Of a DNA stretch of 64,000 bases, positions 17,526-27,247 are shown piece after piece. This DNA is from Thermoanaerobacterium thermosaccharolyticum DSM 571. Lineage in GTDB: Bacteria; Bacillota; Thermoanaerobacteria; Thermoanaerobacterales; Thermoanaerobacteraceae. Position 1 is the first letter of the stretch; every line of letters starts with the position of its first letter. Location: NCBI RefSeq assembly GCF_000145615.1, contig NC_014410.1, positions 310,001-374,000 on the forward strand, in the 5' to 3' direction. The notes under the pieces were generated by a model. It saw nothing but the letters and a program-made list of their open reading frames with translations. It ran no database searches and was not told the origin of the DNA. Both the position numbers and the translations under genes were made by a program.

Positions 17526-18650
17526 TTAGTCAAGCCTCTTTCTGAATCTTAGTACAGCGATTAAGAGCAGTGCAAATCCCATTGATGTCATGACTATGAT
17601 TTGGCTTAATAATATGTTTGCGTTGACTCCTTTTATTATGATTCCTCTCAATATGTCAAGGAAATATGTGAGTGGAATAATATCACTTATTGCTCTTATG
17701 ACAGAGGGCATTTGCTCTCTCGGGAATATGAAGCCTGATAAAATTATTGTAGGCAACAGTGCCATAAAAGCTCCTTGCATTGCCTGTGTCTGAGTTTTTG
17801 CCGCTGTCGATATAAGCATGCCTATAGCGAGAGCACATATTATAAAGTCAAAGCCTAAAAGGAGCAGTAAAAATATGCTGCCACTTACGGGGACGCGGAA
17901 CCAATAAATGCTTAAGGCAAGAACCATCAAAAAATCTGTATATCCAATTAAAATATACGGTATCAATTTTCCTATCATAAGCTCTACTGACTTTATAGGA
18001 GTCACGATAAGCTGTTCCATTGTGCCTTTTTCTTTTTCCCTTACTAAGGCAAATGCCGTCAATATTATCGTTATATTTTGCATTACTAATCCAAGAAGTC
18101 CCGGTATGGTAAATATCAATGTGTTTAAATCGGGGTTGTATTCGACTTTTGTACTTAAGTCTATACCTATATTAGGTATGTGCATACCTTTCTTGGACAA
18201 TTCTTCCTCTGTATTTTTGTTTGAGAAGTACTGGGCGACCATTATACCGCTGGACAATGCGGTCCGTGCTGTTGTAGGATCGGAACCGTCGATTTTAAGC
18301 AATGCATTCGTCATCTTATTTTTATATTGAGAGAAATCTGGCGGAATGATAAGTCCTGCTTTAACTTTTCCTGTATCAAGCAGATTGTTGAGCTAATCCA
18401 TATTGTTTACATAATAATCGGGATTGAAGTATAGGGAATTTCTATATGCATCAATAAAACCACGACTTTCTTGCGTTTTGCTTTGATCAAATACTGCCAT
18501 TGGTATATGATCTACTTCTGTAGAAACGGCGTAACCGAAGAGAAAAAGCATAGCAAGAGGCATTATTATTGATATGACTAGACTTGGTTTATCCCTTTTT
18601 ATCTGTATAAATTCCTTTTTTATTATAGCAAAAAGCCTTGAAATACTCAT
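17526..18650 (-). pseudogene. ABC-2 type transporter permease, interrupted by an in-frame TAG
   Basis: Two parts in the same frame make one permease of about 374 codons. The N-terminal part starts MSISRLFAIIKKEFIQIKRD at 18650 (AAAGGAT upstream) and stops at TAG 18393-18395. The C-terminal part continues at once with LNNLLDTGKVKAGLIIPPDF and ends with five hydrophobic segments. CAG (Gln) to TAG is one transition, so this is a recent nonsense mutation, a read-through codon, or a sequence error. The family (YbhS/YbhR-like) exports drugs or lipids with the ATPase and HlyD proteins encoded just upstream. Confidence 0.85.
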
Positions 18651-18666
18651 ATCTACTATCCTTTCA

Positions 18667-19410
18667 TTACAATTTGTCCATACCACCATGTTCATTGACA
18701 TATTTTATAAAGACATCCTCCAGGTTGTTTGAATTGTTTTCTCTGATGATTTCTGAAGGTGTGCCAAACGTCAAAAGATGGCCGTTAAACATGAATGCGA
18801 CAAAATCACTTTCTTGAGCTTCTTCCATGTAGTGGGTTGTGACTAATACAGATAGCCCTTCTGATGTGAGCTTTTTTATTGTGTTCCAGAAAAGCCTCCT
18901 TGAGACAGGATCGACACCAGATGTCGGTTCATCAAGTATGACAAATTTTGGATTGTGCAAAAGGGCACATCCAAGAGCCAACCTTTGCTTCCATCCTCCG
19001 GATAGTGTGCCAACTATTTGGTTCTCACGGTCATGTAATTCCATCATGTCGATTATAATTTTTTCTCTCTCGATTCTTTCTTTTTTGTCAAGCCCATATA
19101 TACTGGAGTAAAAATCCATATTTTCTTTAACAGTCAAATCCTCATAAAGGCTGAATTTCTGTGACATGTATCCGATAGACTTCTTTATCTTTTCACTTTC
19201 CTTTACAATGTCGAAGCCCAGGACTGTGCCGTGACCAGATGTGGGTTTTATTATTCCGCATATCATTCGTATCGTTGTTGATTTTCCCGATCCATTAGGA
19301 CCTAATAGGCCGAAGATTTTACCTGACGGAACTTTAATTGAAAGCTTATCTACGGCAGTGATGCTGCCAAAGCGTTTTGTCAGATCTTTTAATTCTATAA
19401 CATAGTCCAT
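18667..19410 (-). CDS. ABC transporter ATP-binding protein (YbhF-like)
   Basis: A 247-residue ATPase with a single nucleotide-binding domain. Walker A is GPNGSGKST (37-45), the signature is LSGGW, Walker B is FVILDEPTSGVDP, and the switch histidine lies in VTTHYMEEA. It belongs to the drug/lipid exporter type that pairs with ABC-2 permeases. Its stop lies 17 bases before the permease start and its ATG 14 bases after the HlyD gene. The TetR regulator is the first gene of this operon. Confidence 0.92.
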   Translation of the reverse strand: MDYVIELKDLTKRFGSITAVDKLSIKVPSGKIFGLLGPNGSGKSTTIRMICGIIKPTSGHGTVLGFDIVKESEKIKKSIGYMSQKFSLYEDLTVKENMDFYSSIYGLDKKERIEREKIIIDMMELHDRENQIVGTLSGGWKQRLALGCALLHNPKFVILDEPTSGVDPVSRRLFWNTIKKLTSEGLSVLVTTHYMEEAQESDFVAFMFNGHLLTFGTPSEIIRENNSNNLEDVFIKYVNEHGGMDKL

Positions 19411-19423
19411 TCTATCACCTTCA

Positions 19424-20167
19424 TCATATAGTCACATCTGCCAGCATTCCAGGCTTTAACTCTTTAACATTGTCTTTTATTTGTATTTTTACCTCATATA
19501 CGATGTCTTCTTTTGAAGATTCTGTAGTAGTATTTTTAGGTGTAAATTCACCGTTTGGAGAAATGTACACGACTTTACCACTTATTTTTTTATTGATTGA
19601 GTTTACGTTTACTGTTACATCTTTATTAAGAGATACTTTGTATAAATATTTTTCTGGGACGTATATTTTAATCCAAAGATTGTTTAGATCAGATACTTCA
19701 GCTATACTTCCGCCTGGAGTCTCTATTTCTCCCACATTAAAATATATGTCTGTAATAGTACCACTAATGGGAGCTGTTATGGTGCCTTTTTTTACCATTA
19801 GATTAGACAAATCGTAAGCTGCTTGAGCTTGTTCTACCTTAAGATTTGCAATATCTGCCTGTTCCTTAGGCCCGTTTTTAATTTGCTCATAATTTAATTT
19901 TGCCATATCGAGAGCTGCCTTTGCTTCTTTTGCCTGCTCTTCATATTGGCTGACATCAAGCAAAGCTATTTTGTCTCCCTTTTTAACTTGTTCACCTGTA
20001 CTAACGTATAAATCTACGATACGCCCAGAAATTTCTGACTGAACGTTTACCGTTGTTGATTCAATTGTTCCAGAATATTTATTTTCATCTGAATTTGTAT
20101 TTGAACATCCTGAGACAATGAATAGTGATATGGATATCAATGCTATAAACGCCATTAAACGCTTCAT
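19424..20167 (-). CDS. HlyD/YbhG-type membrane fusion lipoprotein
   Basis: A 247-residue lipoprotein with a signal peptide and lipobox ending at C21 (IVSGCSN). It is followed by a biotinyl-lipoyl-like half motif (SGRIVDLYVSTGEQVKKGDK), a helical hairpin (about 75-120), the second half motif (ITAPISGTITDIYFNVGE) and a beta-barrel domain. It should link the exporter to the cell envelope in this operon. In a Gram-positive cell it acts outside the membrane. Confidence 0.9.
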   Translation of the reverse strand: MKRLMAFIALISISLFIVSGCSNTNSDENKYSGTIESTTVNVQSEISGRIVDLYVSTGEQVKKGDKIALLDVSQYEEQAKEAKAALDMAKLNYEQIKNGPKEQADIANLKVEQAQAAYDLSNLMVKKGTITAPISGTITDIYFNVGEIETPGGSIAEVSDLNNLWIKIYVPEKYLYKVSLNKDVTVNVNSINKKISGKVVYISPNGEFTPKNTTTESSKEDIVYEVKIQIKDNVKELKPGMLADVTI

Positions 20168-20173
20168 AGATTA

Positions 20174-20788
20174 CTACTCCTTTCTCGATTTTATGCCATT
20201 CATAAAGATCTCTACGATCATCCTGATTTCTTTGTCCACGTCTTTTGATTTTTTGTCATCCGGGAGAAATTGCTGCTCAGCAATAAGCATCATTATAGAA
20301 CCAAACAGTGAGCGGACAACAGTACGTGGAGACAAGCCCCTAAATATTCCCTTTTCGACACCTTTTTGATAAAATTCTTCTCCTATTTCCAGTGTCTTTA
20401 TTGCAACGTGTTCAACTAGTCTTTCGCGTATTTTTTCTTTTGTCAATGCTTCTGTGCCTATTACTTTGATTATTGAAAAATTTTTTGTGATCATTTCATA
20501 CCTGTCTTTCAAAAGGTCAAAAAGAATTTCTTCTTCCGGTTTTTCAGTATGGAGTATTTTGTTAAGAGGCAATACGATAAACTTTTCAGAAAAAAATTGG
20601 ATAGCTTTTGTGACTATCGACATAAGTATATCTTTTTTTGTCTTGAAGTACCTAAATATAGTTCCTTCTGCGATGCCTGCATTTTTGGCTATCTCGCTTG
20701 TCTTTGTGCTGTCAAATCCCTTTTCGCTAAAAAGTTCAATTGATGCATTTATGATTTTTTCTTCCGTTGTAATATCATCTTTTTTCAT
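20174..20788 (-). CDS. TetR-family transcriptional repressor
   Basis: A 204-residue regulator. The N-terminal helix-turn-helix is TSEIAKNAGIAEGTIFRYFK, followed by a ligand-binding helical domain. It is the first gene of a TetR-HlyD-ATPase-permease operon and lies 6 bases before the HlyD gene. A palindrome at 20803-20818 just upstream of its ribosome binding site is the likely operator, so it probably represses its own operon until a toxic ligand binds. Confidence 0.92.
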   Translation of the reverse strand: MKKDDITTEEKIINASIELFSEKGFDSTKTSEIAKNAGIAEGTIFRYFKTKKDILMSIVTKAIQFFSEKFIVLPLNKILHTEKPEEEILFDLLKDRYEMITKNFSIIKVIGTEALTKEKIRERLVEHVAIKTLEIGEEFYQKGVEKGIFRGLSPRTVVRSLFGSIMMLIAEQQFLPDDKKSKDVDKEIRMIVEIFMNGIKSRKE

Positions 20789-20802
20789 TTATGCACCTCC
20801 TA

Positions 20803-20818
20803 AGTGAGTGCTCACTCA
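20803..20818 (-). promoter_or_regulatory. palindromic operator for the TetR regulator
   Basis: On the minus strand, TGAGTGAGCACTCACT contains two overlapping dyads (AGTGAG-CA-CTCACT and TGAGTG-AG-CACTCA). It lies a few bases upstream of the TetR ribosome binding site, the usual place for autoregulation. Confidence 0.7.
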
Positions 20819-21003
20819 TTTTTATTTATTATATTCTACGATGAAAAGATTGTCAATATGATAAAAAATTAGATTGTACCCGACAAAGTGTATGTGGCTA
20901 TAAAAGCAAACCAGAGTAATGTGTATGATAATCATTTTTTATGAAATACTAATTTTAGCAAAATTCAATATTGTTTTATTTGAAAGAGGAGGGTTAAATA
21001 TTT

Positions 21004-24000
21004 ATGACTGTCGAAATGAAATCTATGGATGGAAATACTGCCGCAGCGTACGCTTCATACGCTTTTACAGAGGTTGCCGCCATATATCCGATTACTCCGT
21101 CATCGCCTATGGCAGAAAGTGTTGACGAATGGGCTGCACATGGCAAAAAAAATATCTTTGGTGATACGGTTAAAGTGGTAGAGATGCAATCAGAAGCAGG
21201 TGCTGCAGGAGCAGTGCACGGATCACTGCAAGGAGGCGCTTTGACGACTACATACACGGCATCACAGGGCCTTCTCCTTATGATACCTAATATGTACAAA
21301 ATTGCAGGTGAGCTTTTGCCTGGTGTTTTTCACGTAAGTGCCCGTGCAGTTGCCGCACATGCACTATCAATTTTTGGAGACCATCAGGATGTAATGGCAT
21401 GCAGGCAGACAGGTTTTGCTCTTCTTGCATCAAACAGTGTTCAAGAAGTCATGGATTTGGGATGTATTGCACATCTTTCTGCAATCAAGTCGCGAGTACC
21501 GTTTTTGCATTTCTTTGACGGTTTTAGGACATCACATGAGATAAAAAAGATTGAAGTAATTGATTATGAGGATTTAAAAAAGCTTGTAGATTACAATGCC
21601 ATAAATGAATTTAGAAATAGAGCGCTAAATTCCGAACATCCTGTGGTAAGGGGGACTGCTCAGAATCCTGATATATACTTTCAAGGTAGAGAAGCATCAA
21701 ATAAGTTTTATGAAAAGGTACCAGATGTGGTTGCTTTATATATGGAGAAAATAAAGGAGCTGACAGGTAGAGAGTATCATTTGTTTGACTACTACGGTGC
21801 AAAAGATGCTGAATATGTAATAGTTGCAATGGGTTCTGTATGTGAAACGATTGAAGAGACGATAGATTATCTTTTGGGATTAGGTGAAAAAGTTGGACTA
21901 ATTAAAGTACGCCTATATAGGCCTTTTTCAGAGAAATATTTCATGAAAGTTATTCCACATACAGTGAAAAGAATTGCAGTATTGGACAGGACAAAAGAAC
22001 CTGGTTCTATAGGTGAGCCTCTTTATCTTGATGTAATAAAGGCGTTTTTTGATAAACAAGATAAGCCTTTGATTGTAGGTGGCAGATATGGATTAGGCTC
22101 AAAGGATACGACGCCATCACAAATTATAGCAGTATATGAGAACCTTAAAAAATACAATCCAATAAATAGATTTACAATAGGCATAAAAGATGATGTGACG
22201 ATGACATCACTGGATGTTGGTGAACCGATTGAGACAGTACCACAGGGTACTATTAGCTGTAAATTTTTTGGACTTGGGTCTGATGGAACTGTTGGTGCAA
22301 ATAAGTCTGCCATAAAGATAATCGGTGATAATACAAATTTATATGTGCAGGGATATTTTCAGTATGACAGCAAGAAATCAGGAGGTACGACCATATCTCA
22401 TTTGAGATTTGGACAAAAACCTATAAAGTCCAGCTATCTCGTTTATCACGCTGATTATATAGCCTGTCACAACAAGTCATTTATATACAATTATGATATT
22501 TTAAAAGGATTAAAAAATGGTGGAACTTTTGTCTTAAACTGTCCGTGGAGTGAAGCAGAACTTGATGAAAAGCTTCCTGCATCCATGAAGAGGTATATTG
22601 CCAAAAACAACATTAATTTTTACACGATTGATGCTATATCGATTGCTAGAGAAGTAGGTCTTGGCGGCAGAATAAACATGATAATGCAGACAGCATTTTT
22701 CAGGCTTATTAATATAATTCCATTTGAAAATGCCATAAAATACTTGAAAGAATCTATACAAAAGACATACGGCAAAAAGGGGCAGAATATAGTTGACATG
22801 AATATTAAGGCAGTTGACAGAAGCTTAGAATCATTGAAAAAAGTAAATGTTCCTGCTTCATGGGTAAATGCCGTAGAAGATGAGGATTTTGCCAAAGATG
22901 AACCTGAATTTTTGACAAAGATACAAAGACCCATGGCTAAAAATGAAGGTGATGATTTGCCTGTAAGTGTTTTTTCCGGCATGGAAGATGGAACATTCCC
23001 ATTAGGCACTACTGCATACGAGAAGCGTGGTATAGCTGTAATGATACCTCAATGGCAAATAGAAAAATGCATACAGTGCAATCAATGTTCATTTGTATGT
23101 CCACACGCTGTAATAAGGCCATTTTTGCTAAACGATGAAGAGGCGAAAAATGCACCACCTACTTTTGAGACTAAAAAAGCGGTAGGAAGGGGGCTTGAAG
23201 CGTTTCAATACCGCATACAGGTAAGCCCACTTGACTGTACAGGATGCGGCAACTGTGCAGATGTATGCCCGGCACCTGGAAAAGCACTTGTAATGATGCC
23301 GGCGGAAGGGGAAATAGAGAGTCAGGCTGATAATTGGGAATATGCAGTTAAAATCAAGCCAAAAGACAACATTATGGAAAAGACGACTTTGAAAGGCAGC
23401 CAGTTTTCTAAGCCTCTCTTTGAATTTAACGGAGCATGCCCAGGATGCGGCGAGACGCCGTACATTAAGCTACTGACACAATTATTTGGAGATAGAATGA
23501 TAATAGCAAATGCTACAGGATGTTCTTCAATATACGGTGCAAGTGCACCATCGGTGCCGTACACTACCAATAATTTAGGTAAAGGCCCTGCATGGGCAAA
23601 CTCGTTGTTTGAAGATAATGCAGAATATGGATATGGAATATATCTTGCAAATAAAAAGATAAGGCAAAGGCTTGAAGATTTAATCGGCCAAGCGTTAAAT
23701 ACTCAGATTCCTGACGAATTAAAGGATGCATTTGTAGAATGGCTAAATAACAAAGAAGATGGAGAAGCATCACAAATTGCATCCAGCAAAATCATAAATA
23801 TAATTAGTCGCGAAAATTTAAAGGCGAATAAAATTGTGCAGGATATTTACAGATTGAAAGACTACCTCGTCAAAAAATCCCACTGGATAATAGGAGGCGA
23901 TGGCTGGGCGTATGATATAGGGTTTGGAGGATTAGACCATGTTTTGGCATCAGGGGAAGATGTAAATGTGCTTGTGCTAGATACCGAAGTTTACTCCAAT

Positions 24001-24522
24001 ACCGGCGGTCAGTCGTCAAAATCTACGCCTACGGCGGCTATTGCCAAATTCGCAGCATCAGGGAAAAAAGTAAGGAAGAAGGATTTAGGTTTAATGGCTA
24101 TGAGCTATGGATACGTCTATGTGGCTCAGATTGCGTTAGGTGCAAACATGAACCACACAGTAAGGGCAATTGCAGAAGCTGAGAAGTACAAAGGACCTTC
24201 TCTTATAATTGCGTATTCTCCGTGCATAAATCACGGTATAAAGTCAGGGATGGGTACAAGTATTAAAGAGGAGAGGAAGGCTGTTGAAGCAGGATACTGG
24301 CATCTTTATAGGTACAATCCAGAGCTTAAAGCTGAAGGCAAAAATCCATTCATATTAGATTCTAAAGAACCGACAGCGTCTTACATAGACTTCTTAAAAG
24401 GAGAAATAAGGTATTCATCATTGGAGACGCTTTTCCCGGATAAAGCACAAAAGCTGTTTGATGAGTCTTCAAAAAACGCGAAAGAACGTTATGAAATGTA
24501 CAAAGCACTTTCAGAACTTTAA
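21004..24522 (+). CDS. nifJ: pyruvate:ferredoxin oxidoreductase
   Basis: A 1172-residue single-chain PFOR that turns pyruvate and CoA into acetyl-CoA, CO2 and reduced ferredoxin, the central step of clostridial sugar fermentation. Domains in order: the pyrimidine-binding domain (YPITPSSPMAE near the N terminus), domain II, and an EKR region. Then come two [4Fe-4S] motifs (C689 in CIQCNQCSFVCP and C745 in CTGCGNCADVCP), the proximal cluster cysteines (C812 in CPGCGETPY) and the thiamine motif GDGWAYDIG (965-973). Full length matches the family. The start at ATG 21004 is supported by GAGGAGG at 20986. A strong terminator follows directly. Confidence 0.97.
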   Translation: MTVEMKSMDGNTAAAYASYAFTEVAAIYPITPSSPMAESVDEWAAHGKKNIFGDTVKVVEMQSEAGAAGAVHGSLQGGALTTTYTASQGLLLMIPNMYKIAGELLPGVFHVSARAVAAHALSIFGDHQDVMACRQTGFALLASNSVQEVMDLGCIAHLSAIKSRVPFLHFFDGFRTSHEIKKIEVIDYEDLKKLVDYNAINEFRNRALNSEHPVVRGTAQNPDIYFQGREASNKFYEKVPDVVALYMEKIKELTGREYHLFDYYGAKDAEYVIVAMGSVCETIEETIDYLLGLGEKVGLIKVRLYRPFSEKYFMKVIPHTVKRIAVLDRTKEPGSIGEPLYLDVIKAFFDKQDKPLIVGGRYGLGSKDTTPSQIIAVYENLKKYNPINRFTIGIKDDVTMTSLDVGEPIETVPQGTISCKFFGLGSDGTVGANKSAIKIIGDNTNLYVQGYFQYDSKKSGGTTISHLRFGQKPIKSSYLVYHADYIACHNKSFIYNYDILKGLKNGGTFVLNCPWSEAELDEKLPASMKRYIAKNNINFYTIDAISIAREVGLGGRINMIMQTAFFRLINIIPFENAIKYLKESIQKTYGKKGQNIVDMNIKAVDRSLESLKKVNVPASWVNAVEDEDFAKDEPEFLTKIQRPMAKNEGDDLPVSVFSGMEDGTFPLGTTAYEKRGIAVMIPQWQIEKCIQCNQCSFVCPHAVIRPFLLNDEEAKNAPPTFETKKAVGRGLEAFQYRIQVSPLDCTGCGNCADVCPAPGKALVMMPAEGEIESQADNWEYAVKIKPKDNIMEKTTLKGSQFSKPLFEFNGACPGCGETPYIKLLTQLFGDRMIIANATGCSSIYGASAPSVPYTTNNLGKGPAWANSLFEDNAEYGYGIYLANKKIRQRLEDLIGQALNTQIPDELKDAFVEWLNNKEDGEASQIASSKIINIISRENLKANKIVQDIYRLKDYLVKKSHWIIGGDGWAYDIGFGGLDHVLASGEDVNVLVLDTEVYSNTGGQSSKSTPTAAIAKFAASGKKVRKKDLGLMAMSYGYVYVAQIALGANMNHTVRAIAEAEKYKGPSLIIAYSPCINHGIKSGMGTSIKEERKAVEAGYWHLYRYNPELKAEGKNPFILDSKEPTASYIDFLKGEIRYSSLETLFPDKAQKLFDESSKNAKERYEMYKALSEL

Positions 24523-24557
24523 AAAGTATGGCCTCCAATCAACGAGGCCATACTTTT
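24522..24557. terminator. bidirectional terminator after PFOR
   Basis: AAAAGTATGGCCTC (24522-24535) and GAGGCCATACTTTT (24544-24557) are a perfect 14-bp stem with A and T runs. It serves both PFOR and the small gene on the other strand, whose stop codon lies within it. Confidence 0.9.
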
Positions 24558-24717
24558 ACTTTTCGTTTTCATCTACCCATTCTTTAGCATTTATGACTTC
24601 TATTTCATTTGGAATTGGGACTTTTGCCTTACTTGCATTTTCTTTAATATTTGCCCATGGAGCAGTTTCATGCTTTTCAATAGGTTCTTTATAGTATTTC
24701 TTGCTTTTCCTTATCAT
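24556..24717 (-). CDS. small spore-surface-type protein (DUF3787)
   Basis: A 53-residue protein. It begins MIRKSKKYYKEPIEKHETAP, continues through WANI, and ends VINAKEWVDENEK. The EKH-TA-WANI block and the C-terminal NAKEWVD(E/x)NEK block are the marks of DUF3787, a small clostridial family for which a Clostridioides difficile member is annotated as a spore surface protein. GAGGAGTGA stands upstream of ATG 24717. It lies alone between PFOR and a DUF1284 gene. Confidence 0.8.
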   Translation of the reverse strand: MIRKSKKYYKEPIEKHETAPWANIKENASKAKVPIPNEIEVINAKEWVDENEK

Positions 24718-24788
24718 AATATCACTCCTCAAGATGTAGTATAATCATTGTGTACTGTTTTATTATACAAATTTAAGGGGGTTTTTAC

Positions 24789-25187
24789 ATGATTTTAAGA
24801 GGACATCATCTTTTGTGCATGCTAGGTTTTAAAGGGTTAGGATATGACAGTGATTTTATTAAAAATATGGATACAATTATAAAAAAGCTTAAAGACGATG
24901 ATGATGTGTTGATAAAGCTTGTGGATAATGTGGATAACATTTGTGAAAAATGTCCTAATAATATCACTGGTGTATGCGAAAATGAGCATCATGAAGATAG
25001 CATTAAGGAGATGGACGACACTGTACTCAATATCCTCCAAATAAAACCCGAAACGTATATGAAATACAATGATATCTTGGACAAAATAAAACTATTAATG
25101 ACAGAAGAGGCTATGGATGATATATGCTGTAATTGTGCTTGGAAAGGATATGGTTATTGCGTAGATGGGTTGAAGAATTTGAGATAA
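24789..25187 (+). CDS. DUF1284 domain protein
   Basis: A 132-residue Cys-rich cytoplasmic protein starting MILRGHHLLCMLGFKGLGYD, the typical opening of DUF1284. Further cysteines occur as CEKCPNN and C-x7-8-C near residue 60, and as ICCNCAWKGYGYC near the C terminus, so an iron-sulfur cluster or zinc site is likely. No function is established. AAGGGGG precedes the start. Confidence 0.82.
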   Translation: MILRGHHLLCMLGFKGLGYDSDFIKNMDTIIKKLKDDDDVLIKLVDNVDNICEKCPNNITGVCENEHHEDSIKEMDDTVLNILQIKPETYMKYNDILDKIKLLMTEEAMDDICCNCAWKGYGYCVDGLKNLR

Positions 25188-25265
25188 TTAGAGATTTCGA
25201 TATTTTATTAATTATGATTTGATGCTAAAATAAAATTAAGAAAAGAAGGAGGAATATGTAACAAT

Positions 25266-26210
25266 ATGAATGTAAAGAGCTTTTTAAAATTGGTAGAGAT
25301 ACAGACTAAGGCTGCCAGTGTTACGCCATTTGCACTTGGAACTGTCTATGCTTTATTTGCTTTCCATGACTTCAAGCCTGTTAATTTTTTGCTTATGTTA
25401 TTATCGTTGCTTTCGTTTGATATGGCAACTACCGCAATTAATAATTATATGGATTATAAGAAAGCAAATAAGACACATGGATACAATTATGAAAAGCATA
25501 ATGCCATAGTCAGAGATAATTTATCTGAATCATCTGTAGTTGCTACAATAATAGTTTTGCTTCTTATAGCATCTACAGCCGGATTTATATTGTTTTTACG
25601 CACAAATGTACTAGTACTTCTAATAGGTATGGCGTCTTTCGCAGTTGGGATTTTGTATTCATTTGGACCAATACCTATATCTAGGATGCCGCTGGGAGAG
25701 ATTTTTTCAGGGTTTTTTATGGGATTTGTAATTGTATTTTTATCTGTTTTTATTCATGTATACGACAAAAACATAGCTTATGTTACATACAGCAGTGGGA
25801 TTTTCAATGTATGGTTTGATGTGCTTGTTGTACTAAAGATTTTCTTTATATCACTGCCAGCGGTTATGGGAATTGCAAATATCATGCTAGCGAACAATAT
25901 ATGCGACATTGAGGACGACTTAGAAAACAGGCGTTACACATTGCCAATATATATTGGAAAAGAAAAAGCCCTAAAATTGTTTAAGGCTTTATACTATATT
26001 TCATACATTGACATTGTGGTTCTTGTGATTTTGAAGGTACTGCCTTTATTGGCACTTATTGTATTGTTGACGTTTGTGCCTATAAATAAAAACATAAAAG
26101 AGTTTTACAAAGTCCAGACAAAAAAAGATACATTCCCATTGTCTGTTAAAAACTTTTTGATGATGAATGTTGCAGAGATAATTACAATAGGGCTGGGATT
26201 ACTGCATTGA
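25266..26210 (+). CDS. UbiA-family prenyltransferase (MenA-like)
   Basis: A 314-residue integral membrane enzyme with about nine hydrophobic segments. The two Asp-rich prenyl-diphosphate sites are NNYMDYKKANKTHGYN (about 58-73) and NNICDIEDDLENRRYTLP (about 218-235). It resembles 1,4-dihydroxy-2-naphthoate polyprenyltransferase of menaquinone synthesis. No other men gene is here, so the acceptor could also be another aromatic or glycerol phosphate. AAGGAGGAA precedes ATG 25266. Its 3' end overlaps the convergent gene by 12 bases. Confidence 0.85.
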   Translation: MNVKSFLKLVEIQTKAASVTPFALGTVYALFAFHDFKPVNFLLMLLSLLSFDMATTAINNYMDYKKANKTHGYNYEKHNAIVRDNLSESSVVATIIVLLLIASTAGFILFLRTNVLVLLIGMASFAVGILYSFGPIPISRMPLGEIFSGFFMGFVIVFLSVFIHVYDKNIAYVTYSSGIFNVWFDVLVVLKIFFISLPAVMGIANIMLANNICDIEDDLENRRYTLPIYIGKEKALKLFKALYYISYIDIVVLVILKVLPLLALIVLLTFVPINKNIKEFYKVQTKKDTFPLSVKNFLMMNVAEIITIGLGLLH

Positions 26211-27128
26211 TTCTGCTATTTTTAATAATTGCTCTTCTGAAATGCCTGCTGCTTCCATTTGGTATATAATATCATCTTCTATCCAGACTATTTGGAGATA
26301 TTTCACGCTTTTTTCTTTGTCTTTATTTAAAGCATTTGCATCTTTTAAATAGTACGACACTATAATACCTTTATTTTTATTAATTGTGGTGTAATCCAGT
26401 TTTTCTCTTTTTGCTGATTCTGGTATGTCTAATAAATTTTTTAGATCTATTGTACCCGCGATTTGGCTTTTTAAATAATACGGTAAAAAAGGCAAACTTG
26501 ATACAGCGTATTTAACTTTGTTTTTATCAACTCCAGCTGGAACGTCTATTTTTGGAATTTTTCTAATTTCAAAGCTAAAATTTATTGAACCCGGAAAATT
26601 ATATTCATTACTATTATCCATGTGAATATATACTATTTTATAAAAATCTATTCTGAAGTTTTTACCTTTTAAGTTTTCTGGGAATACATTATTGTTTTTA
26701 TATGATTTTATAAGTTTATTAATAGTATCTATATTTAAATTAAATTCGATTATTTGATTTCCATAAATATTACTTTCTATCTTATTAAGAACGCTCAGAA
26801 TGTTATTTACCTGTGGCAGTTTGAAATTATAATTTACGTCAGATTTGAGCTTGTATAAATCGCTTAGTTTATATTCATATTTTTTTTCTTTATCATCTTT
26901 ATTTACCCTTAAATACCCTAATTGTTTGAGATCAATATATTTATTTCCATCTTCAGACAATTGCAACATTATTTTATTAAAATAGTCAGGTGATATGTAA
27001 TCAGTCCGGTAATCATATGTCCTTAAATTGTTTAAAAAATTTCCCGTATTTGGGAATATGGACAACAATGCTATAACAACAGCAAATCCTATTCCTATCA
27101 ATATAGTTCTATGTTTTTTAAATATCAT
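26199..27128 (-). CDS. membrane-anchored paralogue of the anti-sigma factor, without zinc finger
   Basis: A 309-residue protein with an N-terminal membrane anchor (TILIGIGFAVVIALLSIF). Its extracytoplasmic domain is clearly related to that of the anti-sigma factor at 29006. Both have IDLKQ-G, VxYNFKxPQ, FxLNxDxINxLIK, ENLxxKxFxI, xxxVPxGVDxxKVxxAV and end in LLKIAESMQ/LIKIAESMR. It lacks the cytoplasmic zinc-binding part that holds a sigma factor. It is the last gene of the ECF operon and may share a ligand or compete with the anti-sigma factor. Confidence 0.75.
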   Translation of the reverse strand: MIFKKHRTILIGIGFAVVIALLSIFPNTGNFLNNLRTYDYRTDYISPDYFNKIMLQLSEDGNKYIDLKQLGYLRVNKDDKEKKYEYKLSDLYKLKSDVNYNFKLPQVNNILSVLNKIESNIYGNQIIEFNLNIDTINKLIKSYKNNNVFPENLKGKNFRIDFYKIVYIHMDNSNEYNFPGSINFSFEIRKIPKIDVPAGVDKNKVKYAVSSLPFLPYYLKSQIAGTIDLKNLLDIPESAKREKLDYTTINKNKGIIVSYYLKDANALNKDKEKSVKYLQIVWIEDDIIYQMEAAGISEEQLLKIAESMQ

Positions 27129-27168
27129 AAATTAATTTCCTTTCTATGTATTTATGGTATTAAAATGA

Positions 27169-27204
27169 GGCAGATAAGAAATATCCTATTATTTTTTATC
27201 TGCC
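27169..27204 (-). terminator. intergenic hairpin within the ECF operon
   Basis: GGCAGATAA and TTATCTGCC form a perfect 9-bp stem between the permease and the last gene. There is only a weak T run (CTCATTTT on the minus strand), so partial termination or mRNA stabilisation is likely. Confidence 0.45.
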
Positions 27205-27247
27205 AGCACTATTAAAGAACTTCATAAAAGATGTAATCAGGTGACTA

